A stretch of DNA of 64,000 nt, taken from Halorubrum rutilum. Its GTDB lineage: Archaea > Halobacteriota > Halobacteria > Halobacteriales > Haloferacaceae. The DNA lies in NCBI RefSeq assembly GCF_024494565.1, contig NZ_JANHDN010000004.1, positions 1 through 64,000 on the forward strand, written 5' to 3'. Under the pieces are notes generated by a model. The model saw only the letters and a program-made list of their open reading frames with translations. It did not search any database and was not told where the DNA came from. Positions 26,404 to 35,085 of the stretch are shown here, piece by piece. Position 1 is the first letter of the stretch. Every line of letters begins with the position of its first letter. Position numbers and translations under genes: made by a program.

Positions 26404-27753
26404 ATGACTGACTTCACCACCGACCGACCGACCGCGGACGAATCGACCCCCGAGAACCGACCCGAAGACCGGGAGGGTGCGAACCCCGACGGGTCGAGCC
26501 TCTCGACCGACGACGTGGAGGCCGCGCTCCGACGGGTCCGCGACCCCGACGCGGAGGTGAGCGCGTTCGAGGCCGGCGTCGTCGAGGGCCTCTCGATCGA
26601 CGACGGGACGGTCGCGATCGAGGCCGACCTGCGCGAGTTTCCCCCCGACGCGGCCGAGCGAGTGTCGGCGGCCATGGTCCGGGCCGCCTCCGACGTCCCC
26701 GGCGTCTCCACCGCCCGGGTCGAGCAGGTCGATCCGAGCCCGGACCTCGACGACCGGCGGCTGGGGATCGGGGCCGCCGACCGGGTGATCGCGGTCGCGA
26801 GCACGAAGGGCGGCGTCGGCAAGACGACGGTCGCGACGGCGCTGGCGTGCGCGCTGGCGGCCGGGGACGCCGAGGGAGGCGCCGACCCCGCCGTCGGGCT
26901 GTTCGACGCCGACATCTACGGCCCCAACGTCCCCGAAGTGGTCGACGCGGGCGGCCCCGTCTACAGCGACGAGGACGGGAACCCCGTCCCGATCGACGTC
27001 GGCGGGCTCGAGGTGATGAGCGTGGGGCTGCTCTCCGACGACGGCCCGCTCGCGTGGCGGGGGGCGATGGCCCACGACGCGCTCTCGGACCTGTTCGAGA
27101 CGGTCGCCTGGAGCGACCCCGACACCGTCGTCGTCGACATGCCTCCCGGGACCGGCGACGTGACGCTGACCACCCTTCAGGAGGTTCCCGTCGACGGCGT
27201 CGTCCTCGTCACGACGCCGTTCCACGCGGCGGTCTCCGACACCGCCCGCGCGCTGGAGCTGTTCGAGGAGAACGACGTGCCCGTGCTCGGCGTCGTCTCG
27301 AACATGGGGGAGTTCGTCTGCGACGAGTGCGGCACCCCCCACGACCTGTTCGGGGGCGACGACCCGATCGAGGCGCTCGGGCTGCCGGTGCTCGCGGAGC
27401 TCCCGTTCGATCCGGAGCTGCAGTCGACGCCGGCCCCGTCGGCCGACGCGCTCCCCGAGGGCGCCGACGCGCTCGCCGGCGCGGTCGACGAGCGCTACGA
27501 GGAGATATGGACCGTCGACCCGCCCGAGGACGCCGTCGATCTGCGCGGGCTCGACCCGGAGACGCGCAAGGAGCGCGTCGAGGAGCGGTTCCGCGAACTC
27601 GACGCCGGCGGGGAGTGTCTCATCGTGAGCGACCGCGACCCGGCGCCCGTCCGGGGGTTCCTGCTCGACCTGATCGACGCCGACGCGCTCCCGAGCTTCC
27701 GCGTCAAGCGACAGAACCCGGAGACGTGGTTCGCGCGGGCGACGCGGCCGTAA
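26404..27753 (+). CDS. Mrp/NBP35-type Fe-S cluster carrier ATPase with C-terminal DUF2249-like domain
   Basis: A 449-residue P-loop ATPase. An N-terminal MIP18/DUF59-like domain spans residues about 40-115. The deviant Walker A is VASTKGGVGKTTVATAL, followed by LFDADIYGPNVPEV and DMPPGTGDVTLTTLQEVP, all diagnostic of Mrp/ApbC. CDEC near residue 303 is a CxxC. The C-terminal 85 residues (LDPETRKERVEERFRELDAG onward) resemble DUF2249, a domain common near denitrification genes. It would hand Fe-S clusters to apo-proteins, and the nar products need many. A 40-bp gap separates it from the nar genes. Confidence 0.9.
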   Translation: MTDFTTDRPTADESTPENRPEDREGANPDGSSLSTDDVEAALRRVRDPDAEVSAFEAGVVEGLSIDDGTVAIEADLREFPPDAAERVSAAMVRAASDVPGVSTARVEQVDPSPDLDDRRLGIGAADRVIAVASTKGGVGKTTVATALACALAAGDAEGGADPAVGLFDADIYGPNVPEVVDAGGPVYSDEDGNPVPIDVGGLEVMSVGLLSDDGPLAWRGAMAHDALSDLFETVAWSDPDTVVVDMPPGTGDVTLTTLQEVPVDGVVLVTTPFHAAVSDTARALELFEENDVPVLGVVSNMGEFVCDECGTPHDLFGGDDPIEALGLPVLAELPFDPELQSTPAPSADALPEGADALAGAVDERYEEIWTVDPPEDAVDLRGLDPETRKERVEERFRELDAGGECLIVSDRDPAPVRGFLLDLIDADALPSFRVKRQNPETWFARATRP

Positions 27754-27827
27754 TCGCTCCGTCGGACGCATTCGCGGGTGAGACGTTCTCTTCCGGTCTC
27801 GATCGCCACGGGCACGGGGGCGGTCGC

Positions 27828-28122
27828 TTATAAATAATACTGTGGTGGCGCGTGCCCGTGAGCGGTCGCCCTCGGCGACCGCGACCGACGAGGCTGGGGA
27901 GGTGTGAGGTGCGGTGCTGTGCGGTCGGGGTGGGACTCAAAGGGGCAGTTGACGAGGATGGCGCAGGCGACGTAAGCAGTGTGGCGCTACGCGCCACGGG
28001 CAGCCGGCGGCTTTGCCGCCGGCGACACCGCAACGAGGGAGCGAACAACGTGAGCGACCGAGTGAGGCGCGCAGCGAGCGTGCGCCATCCTCGTCAACTG
28101 GGGCTTTGGACGTGTTCACCGC
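27828..28122 (+). repeat. Dispersed non-coding element, copy 1
   Basis: The gap 27754-28167 holds no gene but one copy of a repeat also found inverted at 60572-60840. It starts with a TATA-like TTATAAATA and a shared GGTGGCGCGTGCC. After these comes a conserved block CGAGGCTGGGGAGG and then TGGGACTCAAAGGGGCAG. A perfect 20-bp stem follows: CAGTTGACGAGGATGGCGCA at 27946-27965 pairs with 28081-28100. The loop of 115 nt holds GGCGACGTAAGCA and two further hairpins (27981-27997 and 28003-28023, the latter with loop CTTTG). The element ends in CTGGGGCTTTGGA and TTCACCGC. It may be a structured RNA or a miniature mobile element. Confidence 0.8.
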
Positions 28123-28167
28123 AGCGTCGCCGGCGAGTTATAAATCACCGCACCACCGCGATCCGAC

Positions 28168-28770
28168 TTATAAATCGGACCACGCGCCGAGAAACCGCTG
28201 GACGGCGGTCAGATGTCCGACCGCGGCGAACAGGGCGAGCAGGAGGCCGACGACGTTCAGGCCGGCCGCGACCGGCGCCGAGTGAACGGCGGCGACGAAC
28301 CCGACGATCCCCATCAGCGCGAGCCGGTCGGCCCGGCCCAGCAGTCCGCCGTACTCGCGGCCGATGCCGACGGCTTGGATCTGGGTGCCCATGTACGAGG
28401 TCATCAGGACGCCGGTGACGGCGAGGAAGCCGAGCGCGTACGCCTCGATTCCGACGGTGAACCCCGCGATGACCGCGATGTCGGCGTAGCGGTCGAGCAC
28501 GTGGTCGAGGAGGTCGCCGCCCTCCGAGGAGACCTCCAGGTGGCGCGCCAAGGCCCCGTCGACGAGGTCGAGCCAGCCGTTGAGGAGGACCGCGACCGCG
28601 CCGGCGACGTAGAAGGTCGGGTCGCCGACTGCGAACGCGCCGGCGGCCGCGACCGCGACGCCGAACGCGAGGACGCTCACCTGGTCCGGCGAGAGCCCGA
28701 GCCTGGCCGCGGCGCGCACCCACGGCCCGAGCAGGCGGTCCGCGACCGACCGGTACCGGTCGAGTGTCAT
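28168..28770 (-). CDS. pgsA: CDP-alcohol phosphatidyltransferase (archaetidyl transferase)
   Basis: A 200-residue membrane enzyme with about six helices. The signature of the family, D-G-x2-A-R-x8-G-x3-D-x3-D, is present in LDLVDGALARHLEVSSEGGD followed by LLDHVLDRYAD. It would transfer a polar head group (glycerol phosphate or inositol phosphate) to CDP-archaeol to make membrane lipid. The head group is not decidable. It is followed on the same strand by genes that overlap each other (NMP kinase, hisC), an order I recall from other haloarchaea. Confidence 0.9.
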   Translation of the reverse strand: MTLDRYRSVADRLLGPWVRAAARLGLSPDQVSVLAFGVAVAAAGAFAVGDPTFYVAGAVAVLLNGWLDLVDGALARHLEVSSEGGDLLDHVLDRYADIAVIAGFTVGIEAYALGFLAVTGVLMTSYMGTQIQAVGIGREYGGLLGRADRLALMGIVGFVAAVHSAPVAAGLNVVGLLLALFAAVGHLTAVQRFLGAWSDL

Positions 28771-28792
28771 CTACCGTCAAGACCGTCGCGGG

Positions 28793-29374
28793 TCATATAT
28801 AATCGATGAAGTCGACGGTGCCGGCGCTCGGCTCGCGCTCGCCCTCGATCGCGGCGCGGATCGCGTCGGCGACGGCCTCGGGGTCGCGGTCCGTCGTATC
28901 GATCTCGTAGACGCTCTCGGCGCCGTGCTCCGCGACGGCCTCCGAGAGGATCACGTCGAGCGCCTCGCTCTCCGCATTCTCCCCGGCCGTCGCGTCCGAC
29001 TCCCCGCGCTCGCGGAGTCGCGCCTCGACCGTCTCGGGACGACAGCGCAGGACTACGACGCGGTCGACGTCGAACCGGTGCGCGAGGTGGGAATCGAGCA
29101 CGCCCGTCCACTCGCCGAGGCGCTCGCGGACCGCGTCGAGGTCGGCGACGAGCGTGTCGCGGTCGGCGTCGCGCTCGGTCCAGAGGTCGTCGTCGCCCTT
29201 TATGAGATCGTTGAGGTGGATCACGTCGTACTCACCTTCGAGCAGCGCCGTCGCGGTCGACTTGCCGGTCCCCGGGGTGCCGGTGACGGCGACGCGGGTC
29301 GGGCGGGCGTCGGGGTCGGTCCCGGCGGCGTCGGCGGAACCGTCCCCGTCCCCTGCGGACGACTCCCCGCTCAC
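28793..29374 (-). CDS. Adenylate-kinase-like NMP kinase (Fap7/hCINAP type)
   Basis: A 193-residue P-loop kinase. Walker A is VAVTGTPGTGKSTATAL, and the substrate-side motif DVIHLNDLIK and VLDSHLAHR match the archaeal Fap7/AK6-type nucleotide kinases involved in AMP phosphorylation and small-subunit ribosome maturation. The start is a GTG at 29374 that overlaps the hisC stop codon by four bases (GTGA). The first 25 residues are acidic and disordered. The C terminus ends DFIDYI. Confidence 0.87.
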   Translation of the reverse strand: MSGESSAGDGDGSADAAGTDPDARPTRVAVTGTPGTGKSTATALLEGEYDVIHLNDLIKGDDDLWTERDADRDTLVADLDAVRERLGEWTGVLDSHLAHRFDVDRVVVLRCRPETVEARLRERGESDATAGENAESEALDVILSEAVAEHGAESVYEIDTTDRDPEAVADAIRAAIEGEREPSAGTVDFIDYI

Positions 29375-30465
29375 GCCCGAACACCGAGCCCGAGGTCGGC
29401 GAGCGTCTCGTTGAGGCGCTCGACCGCCTCGCGCGTCTCCTCGCGGGTCCCGGTGGAGATCCGGACGTGGTCCGGCAGGCCGAACGAGGTGCAGTCCCGG
29501 ACGATCACACCGCGCTCCTGGGCCGCGTCGGCGACCCGCTCCGCGTCGCCGACCTCGGCGAGCACGAAGTTCCCCGCCGACTCGACCGTGGGCGCGTCGA
29601 GCTCGTCCGCGATGTGCTCGCGGGCCCACCGCGCCGACGCGACCGACTCCTCGACGTGCGCCTCGTCGTCGAGGGCGGCGAGGGCGGCCCGACAGGCGAG
29701 CTCGTTCGCCGCGAACGGGGTGTTCACCCGGGCGTACGACTCGCCCCACGCCTCGGGGACGACGCTGTAGCCGATCCGGAGCCCGGCGAGGCCGTACGCC
29801 TTCGAGAACGTGCGGAGCACCGCCACGTCGTCGCGCTCGTCGACGAGCGGGATCGCGCTGTCGACCGCGGCGAACTCGCCGTACGCCTCGTCGACGACGA
29901 CGAGCGTCTCCTCGGCGGTCGCGTCCGCGATCGCCTCGATCCCGTCGAGCGGCATCGTCGACCCCGAGGGGTTGTGCGGGGAGGTGACGTAGACGATCCG
30001 CTCGCCCTCGTACGCGCTCAGGACCGTCTCCGCGTCCTGCGCGAAGCCGTCGGCCGGGGAGAGGTCGTACTCGGTCACGTCGCCGTGGTGGTACCGGGCC
30101 GACATCGCGTAGTAGGCGAAGCCGGGGCTCGGCACGAGCACCTCGTCGCCGGGCGCCAACGCGGCCCGCGCGAGGTAGTCGATCGAGCCGTCGGCGCCGG
30201 GCGAGACCCACACCTGCTCGGTCGCCACGCCCCACTTCTCCGCGATCTTCGCGGTGAGGTCCGTGTGGGAGGACTTCGGGTACTGGTGGACTCGGTCGGC
30301 GTGCTCCCGGATCGCCTCGACCGCCGCCGGGCTCGGGCCGTGCGGGTTCTCGTTCGAGGAGAGCTTGATCAGGTCGTCGGGGTCGATCCCGCGCTCGCGG
30401 GCGACCTCCTCGACTCCCCGGCCCGGGACGTACGGCGAGTGGTCCGAGAGATCGCGTGGTTGCAT
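29371..30465 (-). CDS. hisC: Histidinol-phosphate aminotransferase
   Basis: A 364-residue fold-type I PLP enzyme of histidine biosynthesis. The PLP lysine lies in VLRTFSKAYGLAGLRIGYSV. The N terminus LIKLSSNENPHGPSPAAVEA is the usual HisC substrate-binding start. DEAYGEF holds the Asp that contacts the pyridine nitrogen and ISTGTREETR the C-terminal arginine. It converts imidazole-acetol phosphate and glutamate to histidinol phosphate. It is the first gene of a three-gene string with the NMP kinase and the lipid transferase. Confidence 0.95.
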   Translation of the reverse strand: MQPRDLSDHSPYVPGRGVEEVARERGIDPDDLIKLSSNENPHGPSPAAVEAIREHADRVHQYPKSSHTDLTAKIAEKWGVATEQVWVSPGADGSIDYLARAALAPGDEVLVPSPGFAYYAMSARYHHGDVTEYDLSPADGFAQDAETVLSAYEGERIVYVTSPHNPSGSTMPLDGIEAIADATAEETLVVVDEAYGEFAAVDSAIPLVDERDDVAVLRTFSKAYGLAGLRIGYSVVPEAWGESYARVNTPFAANELACRAALAALDDEAHVEESVASARWAREHIADELDAPTVESAGNFVLAEVGDAERVADAAQERGVIVRDCTSFGLPDHVRISTGTREETREAVERLNETLADLGLGVRA

Positions 30466-30513
30466 GGTACCGCGTCGGGGAGGCTCGGGCTTAAGCGTGG
30501 TCTTGACCGTCGC

Positions 30514-31944
30514 TCACGACTCGCCGTCGTCGCCCCCGGCGAGCCGTCGCTCCGCCGCCGCGACGACGTCGGGTCGGCCGGCGAGTTCGACCGCGACCGT
30601 CTCCCCCGCGTACTCGACGCCGGAGACGACGCCGCGGTCGTACGCCCAGGAGAGCGCCGCCTGCGCGTCGCCGCCGTTCGGGACGGTCATCGCCGCGGTC
30701 GCGGTCGGGAGCGCGTCCGCCACCGCGTCGACGAGTTCCCCGAGTCCGGCGCCGTTTCGCGCGCTGACCGGAACCGGCGACCGGAGCGAGCCCGCGACCG
30801 GGACCTCGTCGGCGTCGAGCGCGTCGGCCACCGATTCGCAGGCGTCGGCCGCGGCGGCGAGGTCGTTCGAGCCGACCCGGTCGACCTTGGTCAGGACCGG
30901 GATCACCGGCCCGTCCGTCGCCTCGATCGCCGACAGCGACGTCCGGAGCTTCCGCCGGACCGTCGCCGGCTCCTCGCTCGCGTCGACGACGAGCAGCGCG
31001 CAGTCGGCGCGGCGAACCGCGTCGAGCGTCGCGCGGAACGACCGGATCGCCTCGTGGGGGAGACCGTCGAGGAACCCGACCGTGTCGGTGACGACCGCCC
31101 GGCGTCCCCCGAGGGTCGCCCGCCGCGTCGCCGTCGAGAGCGTCTCGAAGGGACGGTCGCCGGCCGACGGCGACCTCCCCGGACCGCCCGCGATCGACGC
31201 CCCGTCCGGATCGTCTGTGTCGTCCGGACCGTCCGCGCCTTCCGGGTCGTCCACGTCGTCGGCGAGGCGACGCGCGAGCGTCGACTTCCCGGCGTTGGCG
31301 TAGCCCGCGAGGGCGACGAGGTCGAACCCGGCCTCCCGGCGCTCGGCCCGCCGTTTCTCGCGGTCGTCGGCGAGCCGGTCGAGCGCGTGCTCGGCGGACT
31401 CGATCCGCCGCTCGACGTCGCGGACGCGGCCGTCGCCCTCCGGCCGAAGCCGGACGTCCTCGCTCGAATCCCGCGCGACGGTCTCCCGGAGCCGCGGGAG
31501 CTCGTATCGGAGCCGAGCCAGTTCGAGCTGCAGGTCCGCCGCCCGGGAGTCGGCCGCGTCGCCGAACAGCTCCAGCGCGAGCCGCGGGCGGTCGACGACC
31601 GCGGTGTCGGTCGGCAGCAGGTCGCCGACCGAGAACGTCTGTCCCGGCGAGAGGGAACCGTCGTAGATCACCGCCGCCGCGTCCGTCTCGGCGGCGAGCC
31701 GCATCAGGTCCTCCGCCCCCCCGCGACCGAGCCCGTACGTGGGGTCCTCGCGGCGCCGCTGGGTGACTTCGCCGACGACCGCGTAGCCGGCCGCGGCCGC
31801 CAGCTCGCGGATCTCGGCCGTGTCCGGCTCGGCGTCGCTCGATCGGGCGGCAACGACCGCCGGCGCGGCGTCGGGGTCGTCCGCCTCCGTGCCGCCGCGG
31901 CGGTCCGGATCGGGATCGTCCGTCGTGGCGTCGTCTCGTGACAT
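30514..31944 (-). CDS. hflX: HflX-type GTPase
   Basis: A 476-residue ribosome-associated GTPase. The N-terminal domain shows the HflX pattern (VGEVTQRRREDPTYGLGRGG then AVIYDGSLSPGQ). The coiled-coil region is LRRL-type around residues 150-200. The GTPase domain has a G1 motif GYANAGKSTLARRL, a G3 motif DTVGFLDGLPH, and a G4 motif LTKVD. An acidic insertion (about residues 245-280) lies between G1 and G2. The start at 31944 is preferred over a basic upstream extension. HflX splits or rescues stalled ribosomes. Confidence 0.92.
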   Translation of the reverse strand: MSRDDATTDDPDPDRRGGTEADDPDAAPAVVAARSSDAEPDTAEIRELAAAAGYAVVGEVTQRRREDPTYGLGRGGAEDLMRLAAETDAAAVIYDGSLSPGQTFSVGDLLPTDTAVVDRPRLALELFGDAADSRAADLQLELARLRYELPRLRETVARDSSEDVRLRPEGDGRVRDVERRIESAEHALDRLADDREKRRAERREAGFDLVALAGYANAGKSTLARRLADDVDDPEGADGPDDTDDPDGASIAGGPGRSPSAGDRPFETLSTATRRATLGGRRAVVTDTVGFLDGLPHEAIRSFRATLDAVRRADCALLVVDASEEPATVRRKLRTSLSAIEATDGPVIPVLTKVDRVGSNDLAAAADACESVADALDADEVPVAGSLRSPVPVSARNGAGLGELVDAVADALPTATAAMTVPNGGDAQAALSWAYDRGVVSGVEYAGETVAVELAGRPDVVAAAERRLAGGDDGES

Positions 31945-32105
31945 TCGTTCGGGCTCGCGACCGGCCCTCCGGCGTCGGTGTCCGCGGCGGAACGGACCGG
32001 TCTCCGTGCCGATCGATACCGGCGGCCCGGGCATAAGCGTTCACCGGAAACCCGGTGTGCGATCCGGGGGCAGGGAGCGCCGGACGACGGGACCCCGGCC
32101 GCCGG

Positions 32106-32849
32106 TCAGGGGATGCGCACGTCGTGTTCGAGCGTCCCGACGCCCTCGACCTCGACCTCGACGGTGTCGCCGTCGGCGAGCGCGCCGACGCCCTCCGGCG
32201 TCCCCGTCGCGATCACGTCGCCGGCCTCCAGCGTGAGGTACGTCGTGATCTCCTCGATCAGGGTCGGCACGTCGAAGATGAGGTGCTCGCGGTCGCTCGA
32301 CTGCTTCGTCTCGCCGTTCACCCGGAGCTCGACGCTCGCGTCCGCGGGGACCTCGTCGGGGGTCGCCATCACCGGGCCGAGCGGCGCGGCGTTGTCGAAC
32401 GCCTTCCCGCGCACCCAGTTCTGCTCGCGGTTCTGGTCGTCGCGGTTCGACACGTCGTTCATGCAGGTGAAGCCGGCGACCACGTCCATCGCGTCGTCGG
32501 CGTCGACCGCCTTGCACTGCTCGCCGATCACGACCGCCAGCTCCGCCTCCCAGTCGATCCGGTCTTTCCCCGCGGGGACGGTGACCGCGTCGCCGTGGCC
32601 CGCCAGCGCGTTCGGCGGCTTCAGGAAGAGCAGGGGGCGGTCCGGCACGTCGTTGCCGAGCTCGGCCGCGTGGTCCGCGTAGTTGCGCCCGATACAGACG
32701 ATCTTCGTGGGGTCCGTCGGCGGGAGCACGTCGATCGCGGGGTCGTCGAGCGCGTGCTCGTCGCCGCCGAAGGCGACGGTGTCGCCCTCGGGGTCGTATG
32801 TGCCTTCGCGGATCGATCCGGCCGGGTCGCGGAACCGTACGCGGTGCAT
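32106..32849 (-). CDS. Fumarylacetoacetate hydrolase family protein
   Basis: A 247-residue enzyme of the FAH superfamily. It includes KIVCIGRNYADHAAELGN and FLKPPNALAGHGDAVTVPAG, the usual entrance to the active site, then WEAELAVVIG with metal-binding Glu residues and GFTCMNDVSNRDDQ with the Asp. The last part has IATGTPEGVGAL, the family hallmark. These Mg-dependent enzymes cleave or decarboxylate beta-dicarbonyl compounds in aromatic breakdown. The precise substrate is unknown. It is divergent from the enoyl-CoA hydratase gene. Confidence 0.93.
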   Translation of the reverse strand: MHRVRFRDPAGSIREGTYDPEGDTVAFGGDEHALDDPAIDVLPPTDPTKIVCIGRNYADHAAELGNDVPDRPLLFLKPPNALAGHGDAVTVPAGKDRIDWEAELAVVIGEQCKAVDADDAMDVVAGFTCMNDVSNRDDQNREQNWVRGKAFDNAAPLGPVMATPDEVPADASVELRVNGETKQSSDREHLIFDVPTLIEEITTYLTLEAGDVIATGTPEGVGALADGDTVEVEVEGVGTLEHDVRIP

Positions 32850-32941
32850 ACCCGGCGTGGGGCGACGCGGACAAAAAGCGTTCCCGGTCGGCGCAAGGAC
32901 CGACCGCACACCTATTTGTGGGGGCCGGCCCGCCCTCCGGT

Positions 32942-33793
32942 ATGGCAGACGACGCAACCGACCGAGAAGCCGACGACGAAACCGGCGACGGGAGCGACGG
33001 GGGAGCGCGCGACTACGACGACGTCCGGTACGCGGTGAGCGAGGGGGTCGCGACGGTCACCATCGACCGGCCGGACGTCTACAACGCCTTCACCCGGACC
33101 ACGGTCCTCGAACTCAACGACGCGGTGCGCCGCGCCGAGCGCGACGACGGCGTGTACGCGACGGTCCTCACGGGCGCGGGCGACGGCTTCTGCGCCGGGG
33201 CGGACACGACGGAGATGCCCGACTGGGACGACCAGTACCCCGAGGAGTACGGGGCGTTCCTCTGGCTCATCCAGCAGCTCGTCTGGCGGCTCCGGACGGC
33301 CGCGACGCCCTCGGTCGCCGCCGTGAACGGCCCGGCGATCGGCGCCGGCTGCGACTTCGCGCTCGCCTGCGACCTGCGCACGATCGCCGACGGCGCGGTC
33401 ATGCGCGAGGGGTTCGTCAACGTCGGGCTCGTTCCCGGCGACGGCGGCGGGTGGCTCCTCCCCCGACTGATCGGCGAGTCGAAGGCGCGCGAGTACCTGC
33501 TCACCGGTCGGGACATCACGCCCGAGGACGCGGTCGACGTCGGGCTCGCGGTCGAACGCGCCGAGGACGCGCTCGCGGCCGCGACCGCGCTCGCCGAGGA
33601 GATCCGCGACAAGCCGCGGACCGCCGTGCAGCACACGAACCGCCTGATCGACCCGCAGCAGAGCTTCGACGAGTACTGCCGGAAGGCGGCGGAGTACCAG
33701 TGGGACTGCGTCGTCGACCCCGAGCACGAGGAGGCGGTCGCCGCGTTCAACGAGAAGCGCGATCCCGACTACGGCCGGTCGTACGACGAGTAG
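32942..33793 (+). CDS. Enoyl-CoA hydratase/isomerase family protein
   Basis: A 283-residue crotonase-fold protein. After a disordered acidic stretch of about 28 residues comes RYAVSEGVATVTIDRPDVYN. The oxyanion-hole loops are TGAGDGFCAGADTTEMPDWD and AVNGPAIGAGCDFALACDLR. The position of Glu in the second catalytic loop is occupied by GLVPGDGGG, so an isomerase or another crotonase activity rather than a classical hydratase is possible. A TATA-like CCTATTTGT lies about 28 bp upstream of the ATG. It may act with the adjacent acyl-CoA dehydrogenase. Confidence 0.92.
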   Translation: MADDATDREADDETGDGSDGGARDYDDVRYAVSEGVATVTIDRPDVYNAFTRTTVLELNDAVRRAERDDGVYATVLTGAGDGFCAGADTTEMPDWDDQYPEEYGAFLWLIQQLVWRLRTAATPSVAAVNGPAIGAGCDFALACDLRTIADGAVMREGFVNVGLVPGDGGGWLLPRLIGESKAREYLLTGRDITPEDAVDVGLAVERAEDALAAATALAEEIRDKPRTAVQHTNRLIDPQQSFDEYCRKAAEYQWDCVVDPEHEEAVAAFNEKRDPDYGRSYDE

Positions 33794-33875
33794 CGAGGCC
33801 GGGATCGAGCGTCGGGGTCGGACCTCGGCGCCGGAGACGCCCGCGTTACCGCGCCGAGCCGACGAGACGCCCGCG

Positions 33876-35015
33876 CTACCGCGCCGAGACCGGGGGCACG
33901 CCGTCCTCCTTCAGCGCCCGAGCAATGGTGTTCAGCTGCATCTCGTCGGTGCCGGCCGCGATCCGGCGGCTCCGCGCGAAGCGGTAGAGGTACTCCAGCG
34001 GGTGGCCCCGCTGGTAGGCGCGGGCGCCGACGATCTGGACCGCCTCGCTCGCGACCTCCTCGACCATCTGCGAGCAGTGGAGCTTCGCGGTCGACGTCTG
34101 GAGCCGCGGCGGGGCGGGGTCGTGTCCCTGCGCGCCCGCCGCCGACATGTACACGAGCGACGCCGCGGTCTCGACGTTCCGGTACATCTCCGCGAGCCGC
34201 CACTCGATCCCCTGGAACTCGTCGAGCGACCGGTCGAACTGCTCGCGATCGCTCGCGTACGCCAGCGCCTGCTCCAGCGCGGCCTCCGCCCACGCGACCG
34301 TGAGCACCGAGCTGCCGAGCCGCTCCCAGTTGAGCGAGACCAGCTGCTCCTTGAACGCCTCCTTCCCCCGTGTCAGGACGTGCGACTCGGGGATCACCAC
34401 GTCGTCGATCGTGAAGTGCGTCTGCGCGTAGCCGGCCATGTTCGTGTACACCTCCTCGATCTCGACGCCGGGGTCGTCGTAGGGGATCACGACCGACCCG
34501 AGCCCCTCGGGGAACCTGACCCAGGTGACCGCCGCGTCGCCGAAGGGGACGCCGCCGACCCAGGTCTTCTCGCCGTTACACACCAGCTCACCGCCCTCCT
34601 CGGTCACCTCGGTCGACATCGACCCGACGTCCGAGCCGGCGTCGGGCTCCGAGATGGCGATGGAGACGAAGCTCTCGCCGGCGGTGACGGCGGGGAGGTA
34701 CTCCTCCTTGACCGCCTCGGACCCGAAGAGGTCGATCGCCCGCGGCCCGACCATCCCCTGCATGTAGGTGAACCAGCCCGTGTCCGGACACTCCCGCCCG
34801 ACCGCCTGGGTGAGGAGCATCGCCGCCACGTCGGAGCGGCCCTGCCCGCCGTACTCCTCGGAGATCGACGGGCAGTAGAGGTCCGCCTCGGCGAGCCGCC
34901 GGAGGTTCTCCCACGGCACGTCCCCCTCCCAGGTGTAGGCGTCGTCGGCGAACTCCGCCGCGACCGCTTCGGCCCGCTCGGCGAACTCGCGCTGCTCGGC
35001 TGTTAGCGCCTGCAT
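33876..35015 (-). CDS. Acyl-CoA dehydrogenase
   Basis: A 379-residue flavoenzyme. Family signatures are SIAISEPDAGSDVGSM and QLVSLNWERLGSS, and the FAD-binding C terminus has QIVGARAYQRGHPLEYLYRF. The catalytic base region near residue 355 reads AAGTDEMQLNTIARAL, with Asp and Glu beside Thr. It should oxidise an acyl-CoA to the trans-2-enoyl form. It converges with the crotonase gene, suggesting a shared fatty-acid or branched-chain pathway. The start is the ATG at 35015. Confidence 0.93.
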   Translation of the reverse strand: MQALTAEQREFAERAEAVAAEFADDAYTWEGDVPWENLRRLAEADLYCPSISEEYGGQGRSDVAAMLLTQAVGRECPDTGWFTYMQGMVGPRAIDLFGSEAVKEEYLPAVTAGESFVSIAISEPDAGSDVGSMSTEVTEEGGELVCNGEKTWVGGVPFGDAAVTWVRFPEGLGSVVIPYDDPGVEIEEVYTNMAGYAQTHFTIDDVVIPESHVLTRGKEAFKEQLVSLNWERLGSSVLTVAWAEAALEQALAYASDREQFDRSLDEFQGIEWRLAEMYRNVETAASLVYMSAAGAQGHDPAPPRLQTSTAKLHCSQMVEEVASEAVQIVGARAYQRGHPLEYLYRFARSRRIAAGTDEMQLNTIARALKEDGVPPVSAR

Positions 35016-35085
35016 GGGCGTTGTTGTCGAGCAGACCGTGATAAGCGGTCTGGTCCGTTTCCTCCGGCCTAGCACGCCGCCCGCG

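Noticed and set aside
27852..28418. Protein-coding frames within the dispersed element (for example with GLKGAV and TSKAPV).
   Set aside because: They come from the inverted arms and conserved blocks, appear in both orientations, and are basic and low in acidic residues.
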